Positions 31,839 through 41,044 of a DNA stretch of 41,665 nucleotides are shown piece by piece. The notes under the pieces are model-generated. The model worked only from the letters and a program-made list of their open reading frames with translations, searched no databases and had not been told where the DNA came from. The position numbers were made by a program, and so were the translations under genes. Where the stretch lies: the NCBI GenBank assembly GCA_029262155.1, contig JAJCZW010000069.1, forward strand, positions 1 through 41,665, written 5' to 3'. Source of the DNA: Gemmatimonadota bacterium. GTDB lineage: Bacteria; Gemmatimonadota; Gemmatimonadetes; Gemmatimonadales; GWC2-71-9. Position 1 is the stretch's first letter, and every line of letters begins with the position of its first letter.

Positions 31839-32929
31839 GACGCATCTGCTTGGGTTTAGCCGTGGGTCTGATGGTTGGCGTTACCTCTTCCGGCGCGCAG
31901 ATCGCCCGCCCCAGGGTGGCCGCTGCCCAGAGCCTTCTCGCCACGTTGGTTGAGACCTACGGTGTATCCGGCGCCGAGGGGCCGGTTCGAGACATTATCC
32001 TCGGACAACTCCCTCCGTGGGCGCATCCAGAGGTCGACGCGAAGGGCAACATCTGGGTCCGAGTGGGAGAAGGTAAGCCCACCTCCGTCTTCGTGGCTCA
32101 CATGGACGAGACCGGATTCGAGATCACGGCGATTGGGGAGGATGGCCTCCTCGACATCCGCCCGCGCGGTGGTTTTCTCCCCTGGCTCTGGGAAGCCACA
32201 CCGGCTCTGGTCCACACGCCAGGGGGTAGCGTCCCCGCCGTCTTCACCCCGCGACTTGGGGTGGAAGAACAACCGACACGGCGTGGCACTCCCTACAAGG
32301 TGGATGTCGGGGTCAGCTCCAAGGCTCAAGCTGAGGCATTGGGCGTGCGGCCTGGACAGACGGTGACGAACCCGAAGCGGTTCGTTCCCCTCGCGGGGTA
32401 CCGAGCAACCGGTCGTTCGTTCGACGATCGCGTTGGGAGTGCCGCGCAGTTGTTGGCACTGCGACAGCTCGATCCCACGAAGCTTCCGCATGAGGTCGTT
32501 TTCCTCTGGGTGGTCGAAGAGGAGATCGGATTGGTCGGGAGCGCGGCAGCTGCCCAACAGTTAGGCTTCAATGCCGATCGGGTCTACGCGATCGACACCT
32601 TTGTCAGCAGCGACTCCCCGTTGGATCCTCAAAACTTTGCCCTTACGCCGATCGGCCAGGGCCCGGTTGCCCGCATGGTCGACAACAGTTCCGTCACACC
32701 GACACCTGTCGTCGATACCTTGGTGCGCCTCGCCCGGCGGAACGGGCTTTCGCTCCAGGTCGGCACGACGAACGGTGGTAACGACGGATCGGCCTTCGCG
32801 GCCTGGGGTGTCGTCGATATTCCCATCGGCTGGCCGCTCCGCTACTCGCACTCCCCGGTTGAGGTGATCGATCTCCGGGATCTGGTCGTCCTGGGCGATC
32901 TTCTCGCGGCGATCGCAACCTCATGGTGA
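31835..32929 (+). CDS. Exported M42-family aminopeptidase / endoglucanase-type peptidase
   Basis: 364 residues. A signal peptide (MRRICLGLAVGLMVGVTSSG, then AQ) is present, although M42 enzymes are usually cytosolic. The metal-binding set is intact: His and Asp in VFVAHMDETGFEI, the bridging Asp in RSFDDRVGSAAQL, the Glu pair in WVVEEEIGLVGSAAAAQQLG, Asp in YAIDTFVSSDSP and His in RYSHSPVEVIDLRDL. These two-metal enzymes form large tetrahedral dodecamers that cut N-terminal residues from peptides. It is coupled (ATGA) to the degenerate paralogue and followed 10 bp later by the pseudo-receiver gene. Confidence 0.92.
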   Translation: MRRICLGLAVGLMVGVTSSGAQIARPRVAAAQSLLATLVETYGVSGAEGPVRDIILGQLPPWAHPEVDAKGNIWVRVGEGKPTSVFVAHMDETGFEITAIGEDGLLDIRPRGGFLPWLWEATPALVHTPGGSVPAVFTPRLGVEEQPTRRGTPYKVDVGVSSKAQAEALGVRPGQTVTNPKRFVPLAGYRATGRSFDDRVGSAAQLLALRQLDPTKLPHEVVFLWVVEEEIGLVGSAAAAQQLGFNADRVYAIDTFVSSDSPLDPQNFALTPIGQGPVARMVDNSSVTPTPVVDTLVRLARRNGLSLQVGTTNGGNDGSAFAAWGVVDIPIGWPLRYSHSPVEVIDLRDLVVLGDLLAAIATSW

Positions 32930-32939
32930 TATTCCTGGC

Positions 32940-34244
32940 ATGACCGCTGACGCGCTCGACTCTTTCCGCACCCGGCTGTTAGCCCCGTTTGAAACAGCGC
33001 TGGCCACCGCCTGTGCCCAGGCGGCAACGCGAAGGACGGAGGAGGGGTTCCGCCAACTGGCTGGGGCGATACGGTCCTCACCGCTCACGACCGCCCTTCC
33101 GGCCATCCAACAGGCGGCCGCTGAGGTCGAGAGTGTTCCGCTCCGATCGCTCGATGAAAAGGCAAACCATCTTCTCGCACTCCTCCGACAGGTGCTCGGG
33201 AAAGAAACCGCCACTCCACGGCCAGCACCCGCGGCGGCGGCGCCTCCCCCCGTCGATCGACCGACAACGCCACTCCCCAAGCGGTCATCGCCTTCACCGA
33301 CGACTTCCCCATTGGCATCCGGCAAGCCGATGGCAACACCACCCCCACCACCGAGCGAGAGCCCGAAACGCAACGTGCCACCTCCACCGACCGAGTCTCC
33401 CTCAGTCACCACGGCAACCCCTTCGGCGCCAGCACCTCCTGCACCACTCCATCCGACTGCCCTACAGTCGGAGGTCGAGGCCCAGGATAGCAAAGAGACG
33501 AAGGCGGCGGCGGTTGAGCGCCATTCCGGATTGCTCACGCGATTTCGTCATGCGAACGACTCCCAAACGGAACCACTCCCAGTCGCTGTCATCGCCGCGA
33601 ACGCGTCACAGGTTGATCGACTCCGCGGGCAACTTCCCTTGACTGCCGCCATCGGTGAGTGGACCGATACTCATTACGTGCTCTTCTTCCCCCATAGGAC
33701 TGTACCGGACGTGTTGGCTCTCCTCGAGCCTGCGATCGCATCATCCTCCATGCAGGCAGGTCTTGGTGCCGTACCGTCGGGGTATGACCTCTCGCCGCTC
33801 GTGGAACGTCTCATTGCGGCACTCCCTGGCCCGGGGAAGGTCAAGGCAATTGAGGAAGAGTTGGCCCAGGAGGAAGACGGGGCGTACTACGTCGTCGTGG
33901 CTGCTGAGGACGACGCTCTTGCATCTCAACTCACCGATCGGTTGGGTCGACTCGGTTTCATCGTCCACCGAAGCCCCGATGCGGTCGATCTCCTCCAGGT
34001 GGCGCACCGTATCGTCCCCGACCTCATCGTGCTTGAGTTGCAGAATTCACATGTCGACGGAGCCAACGTCGTGACCCGGGTGCGGCAGATCCGCGGTTTC
34101 CACGACGTCCCTATCATTATCAACGGAGGGGCAGCACCCGAGGAGTACGAGGGCGCTGGGTTGGTCGACGTGCTCGTGACACCGCTCGGGCCTCAGGATC
34201 TAGCGCTACGGGCGAGACGCCTGGCAAAGGATAGTTTGATCTAA
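32940..34244 (+). CDS. Protein with proline-rich linker and degenerate receiver domain
   Basis: 434 residues, no signal peptide. Residues 1-85 are helical (RLLAPFETALATACAQAATR). A long Pro/Ser/Thr-rich linker covers about 90-180 (PAPAAAAPPPVDRPTTP, PPPPPSESPKRNVPPPPTE). The C-terminal 110 residues follow a response-regulator receiver fold: YYVVVAAEDDALASQLTDRL with acidic pair, VPDLIVLELQNSHVDGANVV at the phosphoacceptor (Asp replaced by Glu), IIINGGAAPEE where Thr or Ser is expected, and DVLVTPLGPQDLALR with Thr instead of the conserved Lys. It should not be phosphorylated and may be locked in one state. It is convergent with the sugar kinase gene, overlapping by 4 bp. Confidence 0.78.
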   Translation: MTADALDSFRTRLLAPFETALATACAQAATRRTEEGFRQLAGAIRSSPLTTALPAIQQAAAEVESVPLRSLDEKANHLLALLRQVLGKETATPRPAPAAAAPPPVDRPTTPLPKRSSPSPTTSPLASGKPMATPPPPPSESPKRNVPPPPTESPSVTTATPSAPAPPAPLHPTALQSEVEAQDSKETKAAAVERHSGLLTRFRHANDSQTEPLPVAVIAANASQVDRLRGQLPLTAAIGEWTDTHYVLFFPHRTVPDVLALLEPAIASSSMQAGLGAVPSGYDLSPLVERLIAALPGPGKVKAIEEELAQEEDGAYYVVVAAEDDALASQLTDRLGRLGFIVHRSPDAVDLLQVAHRIVPDLIVLELQNSHVDGANVVTRVRQIRGFHDVPIIINGGAAPEEYEGAGLVDVLVTPLGPQDLALRARRLAKDSLI

Positions 34245-35236
34245 TCCCATTCAACGCACACCCCTTTGGTGGTGAACACCATTGGGATGAGTTGCCCACC
34301 TTCACGTACCATGGCTGTCTCGATCGCCTGTCGATTCTCAGTCAAGACCAAGATCGACCCACCAGCACCCGCACCAACAGCCTTCATTCCTAACACACCG
34401 ACGTCTCGGGCGACATGCTCAAGTCTCGCCATCAGCGGTGTGCGCATCCCGGCGTCCAGTGCCTGCTGGGCGGCCCAGTTCTGATCGAGCAACGCTCCGA
34501 CCTGGGCGAGGTCTCCATCCATTAATGCCTCGGCCATCGCATACCCCGTCTCCCTCAGACGGAGAAGCGCACCAGTCGTTCCTGGATCACCGGTAGCATA
34601 ACGCCCCATGACCCGCGCGATCGTATCGCCGGACACACGGGATTGCCCGGTGTAGACGAGCACAAGTGCGTCGCCCAACGCCTCTTCGACGCCAGAAGCG
34701 AACACCTTGGAGTCAACCGTGACACCGTCCTCCCCGAAGACAAACCGATGGCACCCTCCAAACGCTGCCGCATATTGATCCTGCCGACCGCCGGGATGAC
34801 GTGCCTCTGCCGATTCCAAGCGATAGGCTTCCTCGGCGATTTCCCGCGGATCCAAGGCAACACCCTGCTGTGCCTGGAGTGACGCGACCAGGGCCACCCC
34901 AAGTGCCCCGGACGAACCCAACCCAGACCCCGGCGGCACCGTTGCAGCGGAACGGAGTGTGCCTGCGCCGAATGGCCGGGCCCGCACAGCAACCCGGTGT
35001 AGATCGAGCGTTCCGTCCAAGACAAACGGCGTGGCCTCATCGAGACGAATACTCTGATCCAGGTCTTCCGACCGCAGAACCCGGTCAGTCCCACCAAGAT
35101 CGATCGTCACAGCTGTCCGGTGGTCGATCGCAATATTCACGACCACGCCACCTTCCCGATCGGCGAAGGGCGGGACGTCGGTCCAACCTCCCGCGAGATC
35201 GATTCGAACAGGAGCGGTCGCCACAACCCGCTTCAC
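34241..35236 (-). CDS. GHMP-family sugar kinase (heptose-7-phosphate kinase-like)
   Basis: 331 residues from a GTG that overlaps the TGA of the solute-binding protein gene. APVRIDLAGGWTDVPPFADR and the phosphate loop VPPGSGLGSSGALGVALVAS are characteristic, and YRLESAEARHPGGRQDQYAA and GMKAVGAGAGGSILVLTENR cover the other GHMP motifs. The nearest well-known types are D-glycero-D-manno-heptose-7-phosphate kinases (HddA) and fucose-type sugar kinases. With a transporter and an alpha-mannosidase nearby, it could phosphorylate a sugar released from a mannoside; that is inference. It could alternatively serve LPS heptose synthesis, but no other heptose genes are in view. Confidence 0.87.
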   Translation of the reverse strand: MKRVVATAPVRIDLAGGWTDVPPFADREGGVVVNIAIDHRTAVTIDLGGTDRVLRSEDLDQSIRLDEATPFVLDGTLDLHRVAVRARPFGAGTLRSAATVPPGSGLGSSGALGVALVASLQAQQGVALDPREIAEEAYRLESAEARHPGGRQDQYAAAFGGCHRFVFGEDGVTVDSKVFASGVEEALGDALVLVYTGQSRVSGDTIARVMGRYATGDPGTTGALLRLRETGYAMAEALMDGDLAQVGALLDQNWAAQQALDAGMRTPLMARLEHVARDVGVLGMKAVGAGAGGSILVLTENRQAIETAMVREGGQLIPMVFTTKGVCVEWD

Positions 35237-36690
35237 GGAACGATATGCCAGGATGTGACGGTCGGGAGCTCGCCTCGGAGATCCATCTGTACCCCCTGGA
35301 CCTGCCGCCGCTTCCCTTGGACTCCGCGGGCATGATACAGAAAGGTCGCTGGGACATCTCGCCGAAACTGGTCGAGCGGATCGTCGCCGGCTACCTGCCC
35401 GGTCACCTCGAGGAGAGGTGCCAGGTACCCCAGATCGAGGTCTCCGGGAACGCCGAGGATGGCGGCATCAAAGTCGGGGCGAACGGCGTAGATTCGATCG
35501 AGAAACGCCGAAAGTTCCATCTGGCGGATGCGAACAATCACGCCGACCTTGGCGAGTTGGGCTTGGACCAGTTGCTCCAGTGCCACCTCGCCACTGCCCA
35601 CCGTCAGCAACTCAAACTCGAGGCTCTCTCCCGCAAGCAGGGCACGGGCACTATCGGGCAGGAATGGTGTCGGCTCCGGGAGTTCGGGCAGGAGTTCTGT
35701 CGGGACCGGACCCGAGGCCGGAGTCCCAAACCCGAATGCGATTCCGTTGACGATCTCGGGGCGATCCAATGCCAACATGATCGCTTCGCGGCGTCGACGA
35801 TCGTCAAAGGGAGGTCGGCGGGTGTTGAATATCAACGATACGGTAAAAAGAAGTGGATAATCCAGCACCTCAAGTTGTGGATGGCGGCGCACAAACGAGG
35901 CGTGCCCCGGTTGGATTCCGGCGAAATCCAATTCACCCGACGTCAGTGCCGCTAGTTTCGTTGTCGGTTCGTCCACGATGGCGACTACGAGCCGTTGCAG
36001 CAAGGGGGGACCCCCCAGGGCATCGGCGAAGTCATCGTTCCGTTCAAACACCCACCGACGGTTTGGTTCGTGGGAAACAAATCGAAATGGACCATTCCCG
36101 ATCGGCGCCTGATTCCAAGGAGCGCGGCGGAGGTCGCCATGGGCGATCGCGCCGAGTAGGTGAACCGGAACGATTGCCAAGTCGCTGAAGACGTCAGGTA
36201 TACCACGCTGTGGGCCCGAAAAATCAAGGATCACCGTTGAGTCATCGATAGCGTCAACCCGAACCAACTCTTCCAAGTCAGAGGTTCGGGGATACCCCGT
36301 GGCCGGATCCTGTGCTGTCTGGAGAGTAAACTCGACATCTTGGGCTGTGGTCGGAGCGCCATCGTGCCAACGTACGCCCCGGACCAGATGGAACGTCAAT
36401 CGAGTCCGGCTCGTTGACCACTCCCAGGATCGTGCGAGATACGGACGTAGCGTGAGGGTGGAATCGTAACGCACCAACGTTGTGAGGAGAACGTAGCGCT
36501 GCACCTGTTTGGCCAAAGGATGGGTCGTTACCAACGGATTGGGACTTTGGAGGTCGGCCCCGGAGGCCAACAACACCGTGCCCGGTCTCCGATCGGCGGG
36601 CTGACACCCCAGGAAGCTTCCCAGTAACACGAGAACACCCATTCCACGATAGGCTACGGCTCCAGCAGGACGCGTCGTCGGTTTCCGCAT
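35233..36690 (-). CDS. Family-5 extracellular solute-binding protein (peptide/nickel/oligosaccharide type)
   Basis: 485 residues. Lipobox in MGVLVLLGSFLGCQPADRRP, so it is a lipoprotein in the periplasm; the true start may be ATG at 36690 or 36642. The SBP_bac_5 pattern is visible: LVRYDSTLTLRPYLARSWEW, LTFHLVRGVRWHDGAPTTAQ, GNGPFRFVSHEPNRRWVFER and LIFNTRRPPFDDRRRREAIM. It captures substrate for the two permeases encoded divergently. No ATPase gene is in the window. It is translationally linked to the sugar kinase (GTGA overlap), which favours a sugar or glycoside substrate over a peptide. Confidence 0.9.
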   Translation of the reverse strand: MRKPTTRPAGAVAYRGMGVLVLLGSFLGCQPADRRPGTVLLASGADLQSPNPLVTTHPLAKQVQRYVLLTTLVRYDSTLTLRPYLARSWEWSTSRTRLTFHLVRGVRWHDGAPTTAQDVEFTLQTAQDPATGYPRTSDLEELVRVDAIDDSTVILDFSGPQRGIPDVFSDLAIVPVHLLGAIAHGDLRRAPWNQAPIGNGPFRFVSHEPNRRWVFERNDDFADALGGPPLLQRLVVAIVDEPTTKLAALTSGELDFAGIQPGHASFVRRHPQLEVLDYPLLFTVSLIFNTRRPPFDDRRRREAIMLALDRPEIVNGIAFGFGTPASGPVPTELLPELPEPTPFLPDSARALLAGESLEFELLTVGSGEVALEQLVQAQLAKVGVIVRIRQMELSAFLDRIYAVRPDFDAAILGVPGDLDLGYLAPLLEVTGQVAGDDPLDQFRRDVPATFLYHARGVQGKRRQVQGVQMDLRGELPTVTSWHIVP

Positions 36691-36784
36691 AGTCCTAACC
36701 TATGCACCTCCCCAAGTGATGCACTAGCCAGCTGTCCCCAAACCCTCCCCCCCCCGTTCCCCGACCGGTCAGTAGATTGCATAG
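36691..36784. promoter_or_regulatory. Divergent promoter region between SBP and permease genes
   Basis: 94 bp between the two divergent starts. It holds a run of nine C (36747-36755) and, for the plus strand, TAGATT 7 nt before the permease ATG, compatible with a -10 element and a leaderless transcript. No clear operator was seen. Confidence 0.4.
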
Positions 36785-37762
36785 ATGGGTTCACACCTGG
36801 CTGTCCGGTCGCTACGCGGCATCGTCGTGGTGTTTGGCGTGGTGGCCCTGACTTTTCTTCTCCTCCATCTGGCGCCGGGCGACCCGGTCAGCCGACTCTT
36901 GGGACCTCGCGCCACGCCGGAACAGGTGGAGGTCCAGCGGCATGCCCTCGGGCTCGACAAACCAGTCCCCATACAGTTTGGGCGATGGATTGGACGTGCC
37001 CTCCAGGGCGACCTGGGAACCAGCATTGCGACCGGTCGGCCGGTGGGCGAGATGCTCATGGCGGCGTGGCCCTACACGGCGGGGTTGGTCACGTTGTCGC
37101 TCGGGTTGAGTTATCTGCTCGGCGTGGTCATTGGTGCCACCCAAGCTTTAACCCGAAAGCCCGCGATCGATTCGGCGCTCACTGTCACGACACTCACCCT
37201 CTTCGCGATGCCAGCCTATTGGCTTGGTCTCCTTCTCATCTTGGTCTTTACCTATGGACTCCGCTGGCTCCCCGCTTTCGGTGCCCACGGCCTCGATGCC
37301 GACTTCTTGACCCCGTCCGGCCGAGCCTACGACACCATCCGGCATCTCGCACTCCCGCTCATCACGCTCACGCTCATCGGTATCGGGGGTATCGCTCGAT
37401 ATGTTCGAGGCGGCGTCGTTGACTTAGGCAACGCGCCGTTTCTCGTCGCGGCAGCGGCACGGGGCTGTACTCGCCGGCGCGTGATCGTCCGTCATGCCAT
37501 CAGGAATGCCCTGATCCCGGTTGTGACCCTGCTCGGCCTCTCGCTTCCGGCCCTCTTCTCTGGAACGGTCTTCATCGAGGTCATCTTTGCCTGGCCCGGT
37601 GTTGGCCTTCTCATGGTCCAAGCGGTGAGTGCACGCGACTACCCCGTGGTCATGGCTGCCACCACGATCAGCGCGATTCTTGTGATCGTGGGCACCCTCC
37701 TCGCCGACCTGATGACCGCCTGGGTCGACCCGCGGGTTAGAATACCAAGTGCGCGTGCCTAA
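36785..37762 (+). CDS. ABC transporter permease, DppB type
   Basis: 325 residues with about six transmembrane helices. The N-terminal RSLRGIVVVFGVVALTFLLL then HLAPGDPVSRLLGPRATPEQ is typical of DppB/OppB proteins, and the loop GLDKPVPIQFGRWIGRALQG DLGTS motif (split here) is likewise typical. The EAA-like coupling region is near ARGCTRRRVIVRHAIRNALI, followed by LPALFSGTVFIEVIFAWPGV. It forms half of the membrane channel. No Shine-Dalgarno before the ATG. The next permease starts 14 bp before its stop. Confidence 0.92.
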   Translation: MGSHLAVRSLRGIVVVFGVVALTFLLLHLAPGDPVSRLLGPRATPEQVEVQRHALGLDKPVPIQFGRWIGRALQGDLGTSIATGRPVGEMLMAAWPYTAGLVTLSLGLSYLLGVVIGATQALTRKPAIDSALTVTTLTLFAMPAYWLGLLLILVFTYGLRWLPAFGAHGLDADFLTPSGRAYDTIRHLALPLITLTLIGIGGIARYVRGGVVDLGNAPFLVAAAARGCTRRRVIVRHAIRNALIPVVTLLGLSLPALFSGTVFIEVIFAWPGVGLLMVQAVSARDYPVVMAATTISAILVIVGTLLADLMTAWVDPRVRIPSARA

Positions 37763-38579
37763 CTCTTCCCCCGCTCGGATGTGGGTTGGTGGCGTCCTTC
37801 TGGTCGGCATCCTCGCCATCGCCCTCCTCGCACCGTGGATCGCGCCAGACCCAACCGGACAACGCGACGTCGTCGCGACCCGATTCCTATCACCACTCAC
37901 CACCGATATTCACGGTTTCTTCCATCTGCTTGGCACCGATCGGCTCGGCCGCGACGTGTGGGCTCGATTGGCATGGGGGGCACGCATCTCACTCGGCGTC
38001 GGAACCCTTGCCGTGCTAATCTCCTCTGGCTTAGGGTTGGCAATTGGAACGGTAAGTGCGGTGTACCCGCGCGGGGTTGGGACCGCCTTGATGGCGCTCA
38101 CCGATTTCGCCCTCGCGATTCCACGGATCATTTTATTACTACTCTTGGCAGCACTCTGGCAACCGAGCGCGGTACTGGTCATCGTGGTGCTGGGCGCGAC
38201 GGGGTGGATGCCGATCGCGAGATTGGTCTTTGCCGAGTCGCGCGGAGTGTTGGCCCGGCCGTATGTTGATGGGGCGGTTGGGCTCGGAGCATCGCGCCGA
38301 CGAGTGCTGCTCCGACATGTCATGCCCAACGTCCGCACCCCTGTTATCACCGCCTCGGTCCTCGGTATGGCCAACGCGATCACACTTGAGGCCGGTTTGA
38401 GTTTCCTGGGACTCGGCGTCCAGCCTCCGACGCCAAGTCTCGGCGCGATGATCGCCTCGGGACGAGAGACCATGGTCAATGCCCCGTGGTTGGGGGTCTT
38501 GCCCGGGCTCCTCTTGATACTGACGGTCCTTGCGCTGGCCTTGGTCAGCGATCGAGCCCGCCAAACAGCGGTTGGGTAA
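37749..38579 (+). CDS. ABC transporter permease, DppC type
   Basis: 276 residues, from a GTG overlapping the end of the DppB-type gene by 14 bp; a second GTG six bases later is also possible. The family pattern includes HLLGTDRLGRDVWARLAWGA then RISLGVGTLAVLISSGLGLA, and the coupling-helix region LGASRRRVLLRHVMPNVRTP followed by EAGLSFLGLGVQPPTPSLG. Pairs with DppB-type permease to carry the solute of the family-5 binding protein. ATPase subunits must be encoded elsewhere. It is convergent with the mannosidase gene 56 bp away. Confidence 0.92.
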   Translation: MRVPNSSPARMWVGGVLLVGILAIALLAPWIAPDPTGQRDVVATRFLSPLTTDIHGFFHLLGTDRLGRDVWARLAWGARISLGVGTLAVLISSGLGLAIGTVSAVYPRGVGTALMALTDFALAIPRIILLLLLAALWQPSAVLVIVVLGATGWMPIARLVFAESRGVLARPYVDGAVGLGASRRRVLLRHVMPNVRTPVITASVLGMANAITLEAGLSFLGLGVQPPTPSLGAMIASGRETMVNAPWLGVLPGLLLILTVLALALVSDRARQTAVG

Positions 38580-38635
38580 CCTTACTCCGCCCGCATCGCC
38601 CAGACAGGATCGAGGAGCCCCTCCGGTCGAGGAGA

Positions 38636-41044
38636 TCAGCGCAAGTCGCGCTCCTGGTGCCCACCGCCAACATAGTCCGGGATCCAGTGACAGAGCGGCG
38701 GTACCATGACCTCCTCCCACAATCGGTGCAGGTCGGTGGCATTGGGCGTGACAGAGAATGGTGCCAGCGCCAAGGTCAGACTGTCTGTTCCTACGCATTG
38801 AGCCTCGGGAGTCGGTGTGGGCCAGCCGGCGTGTCCCGGACGGGTCCACAAATCAGCGCGACTTAACTGTCCGACCATCCGGAGAATAGTTACCTCCATT
38901 CGGCCATCCGAAGTCCATTCCGATTCGAAAAACCCTGGGGCGAAGAGCCCAAGTCCGCGCCCGCTGCGGTGGACAGCCAACCACCGATGCGTCGGAGCGG
39001 TTGCGAACAGTACCTCAGTACCCGCGACCACCATCTGCACGGGAACACGCTCCGTGGTCCCGAGCTGGCTCCCCGCCAGAGCGTTGGGTGCAGGCGAAAG
39101 CCCGGTCGGAAACCCCAGGCGCAGGCGACAACACACCGCGCGGTTCAGTACCTGCATCCGAAGACGGATCAGACGACTGGTGTCGGTGATCGAGAGACCG
39201 ATCCACCCATCCACCGTACCATGACCCGGAATCAGGAGAGCCACTCGGATCTCCAGACCGCCGATCAGCGGGCCCGGTGCGATCTGTCGACAACTCACCA
39301 AACGCGACTGGACCGGGAGCGCGCCCTCCTGTGGATTCTTCGGCGGGCAGTAGGTGTAGGTATCCCCACCATCGGGGTCGACGCTCCAAGCAGCTAGTCC
39401 GCGGTAGATCTCTCGAGTATGACGATCCCGCACCGTCAATGTTCCATCATCGTCGACCTTCACCCGGAGAAACTGATTCGTCATCGACCGATCCGTGACA
39501 GACACCGTTCCGGTCAACTGCGGAGTCGATGGCGTGACGGAAACCTCCAAAGCCTGCACCTGCTTCTTGGTGGAGTGGCGGTGCCGAAACGCGACCCAGA
39601 CCCGGTCGACCTCTCGGGCCAACGGATAGTGACGGTCGGCATCGACACGTTCCACCTCTCGACTTGTCTTGAGAATCTGCAGAGGAATGATGTGGCCGGA
39701 GGGATCCACCAGGGCGGTAGGGACAGGGTACGTCTTTTCAGGTGCAGGCGCAGACTGCGATGGCGGGCCGACCCGAATCGGTTGACGCGGCACCGTTACC
39801 GACGCTTCCACTATCTGCTCTCCCCGGTCGCCGCCGGTGGGGTCCCACACAATTAGACTGGGACGAACCGCGGTCGGATGGGCACGGGCATGATCGGGGT
39901 CGTGTCCAAGGAGTCGATGGAGACTGCGTTTGAGGAGGGTTGCTCCACTGTCGCGCACACCGTTCATGCGCTGGGTCATCGCCCGAGCGACACCGTCGGC
40001 ACAACATCCACCGAGGGTGTCGTGGAAGTGGGTGGAGAGGAGGGTACGCCAGAGGGCATCGACCAGTGGCAGTTGCGATGGCGTGCCGGGAGTCTCTGCC
40101 AGCGCAACCACCGGCTCGACGATCCGCTCCAACCAGAGTTCGAGCGATGCACTACGCCGTTTGAGCGGTGCTCGGGTCGACAGTGTCCCCTGCAGGGTCC
40201 AGGTATATCCTCCCGAATCACGGAGTGCCCCGGTGCGAATGGCGAGGCTCTCCCGGTCGGCATCGGCCTCCACCGCTGCGAAGAACTCTTCCAACGTCGA
40301 GATGCGAAACTCGCTGGTCGGCTCCAGGCAGGCCAGCGCGCGTTGGAGACCGGGAATATCCGGATGGACCCAGTGGTGATCGGCCCCCAGAAAGAGGGCA
40401 ACATGCCGGGTGCTGGCACGCGGCATGATTTCCTGGCAGACCGCATCCCAACTTCTGCTCAGGTGGCTTCCAGTCTGGAGGCTTGAGCCGACCTCGTAGC
40501 CCGATGGCGGAAGGTGATAGACCAGCACCTCGCCACCTCCTGGCCCGCACCAGCGGAAAAGGTCCTGGGAAGAATCCGTCCCCCGCCAGACCACGGCATG
40601 ACCAATCCCCACCTCGTTCAGCAGGTCGGGCGTGTCGCCAGTGTGCCCGAACGCATCTGGGAGGTAGGCCACGCCAGGTTCTCTTCCACCGAGACGCACG
40701 CCATCTCGCATGCCGAGCCGAAGATTCCAGCGCATCGCATGGGCCGACGGCACTTGGTTGTCAGCGAGCACATACGAGGGCCCCGTGACGAGCCGACCTT
40801 CCCGCACGAGTTGGGTTACAGTCGGCCGTGCGTCCGGGCGCAGAGACAGATAGTCTTCGAGGAGAATGGATTGGCCATCGAGATGAAAGGTACGAAGGGC
40901 AGGATCAGCAACGAGTCGCGCAACCAGATCATCCAGACAGGCGACCAAGTCAGGGCGGAAACTCGCCTCGGTCCGATACCACTCTCGGTCCCAGTGGGTA
41001 TGGGGGATCAGGTGAAAGATCAGCGACGGCACTCTTGGGGTCAC
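38636..41044 (-). CDS. Glycoside hydrolase family 38 alpha-mannosidase
   Basis: About 802 residues from the GTG at 41044, which overlaps the TGA of the peroxidase-like gene (GTGA); a GTG at 41032 is the alternative. The GH38 signature HTHWDREWYRT (15-25) supplies zinc ligands His17 and Asp19, and YLPDAFGHTG holds the catalytic nucleophile Asp130. Later SSHFHDTLGG-like text is here STHFHDTLGGCCADGVARAM, the other zinc-binding motif. No signal peptide, so it acts in the cytoplasm on imported mannosides. The closeness to MngB-type enzymes suggests mannosylglycerate or short manno-oligosaccharides as substrate, unproven. Beside it are the transporter and sugar kinase. Confidence 0.92.
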   Translation of the reverse strand: MTPRVPSLIFHLIPHTHWDREWYRTEASFRPDLVACLDDLVARLVADPALRTFHLDGQSILLEDYLSLRPDARPTVTQLVREGRLVTGPSYVLADNQVPSAHAMRWNLRLGMRDGVRLGGREPGVAYLPDAFGHTGDTPDLLNEVGIGHAVVWRGTDSSQDLFRWCGPGGGEVLVYHLPPSGYEVGSSLQTGSHLSRSWDAVCQEIMPRASTRHVALFLGADHHWVHPDIPGLQRALACLEPTSEFRISTLEEFFAAVEADADRESLAIRTGALRDSGGYTWTLQGTLSTRAPLKRRSASLELWLERIVEPVVALAETPGTPSQLPLVDALWRTLLSTHFHDTLGGCCADGVARAMTQRMNGVRDSGATLLKRSLHRLLGHDPDHARAHPTAVRPSLIVWDPTGGDRGEQIVEASVTVPRQPIRVGPPSQSAPAPEKTYPVPTALVDPSGHIIPLQILKTSREVERVDADRHYPLAREVDRVWVAFRHRHSTKKQVQALEVSVTPSTPQLTGTVSVTDRSMTNQFLRVKVDDDGTLTVRDRHTREIYRGLAAWSVDPDGGDTYTYCPPKNPQEGALPVQSRLVSCRQIAPGPLIGGLEIRVALLIPGHGTVDGWIGLSITDTSRLIRLRMQVLNRAVCCRLRLGFPTGLSPAPNALAGSQLGTTERVPVQMVVAGTEVLFATAPTHRWLAVHRSGRGLGLFAPGFFESEWTSDGRMEVTILRMVGQLSRADLWTRPGHAGWPTPTPEAQCVGTDSLTLALAPFSVTPNATDLHRLWEEVMVPPLCHWIPDYVGGGHQERDLR

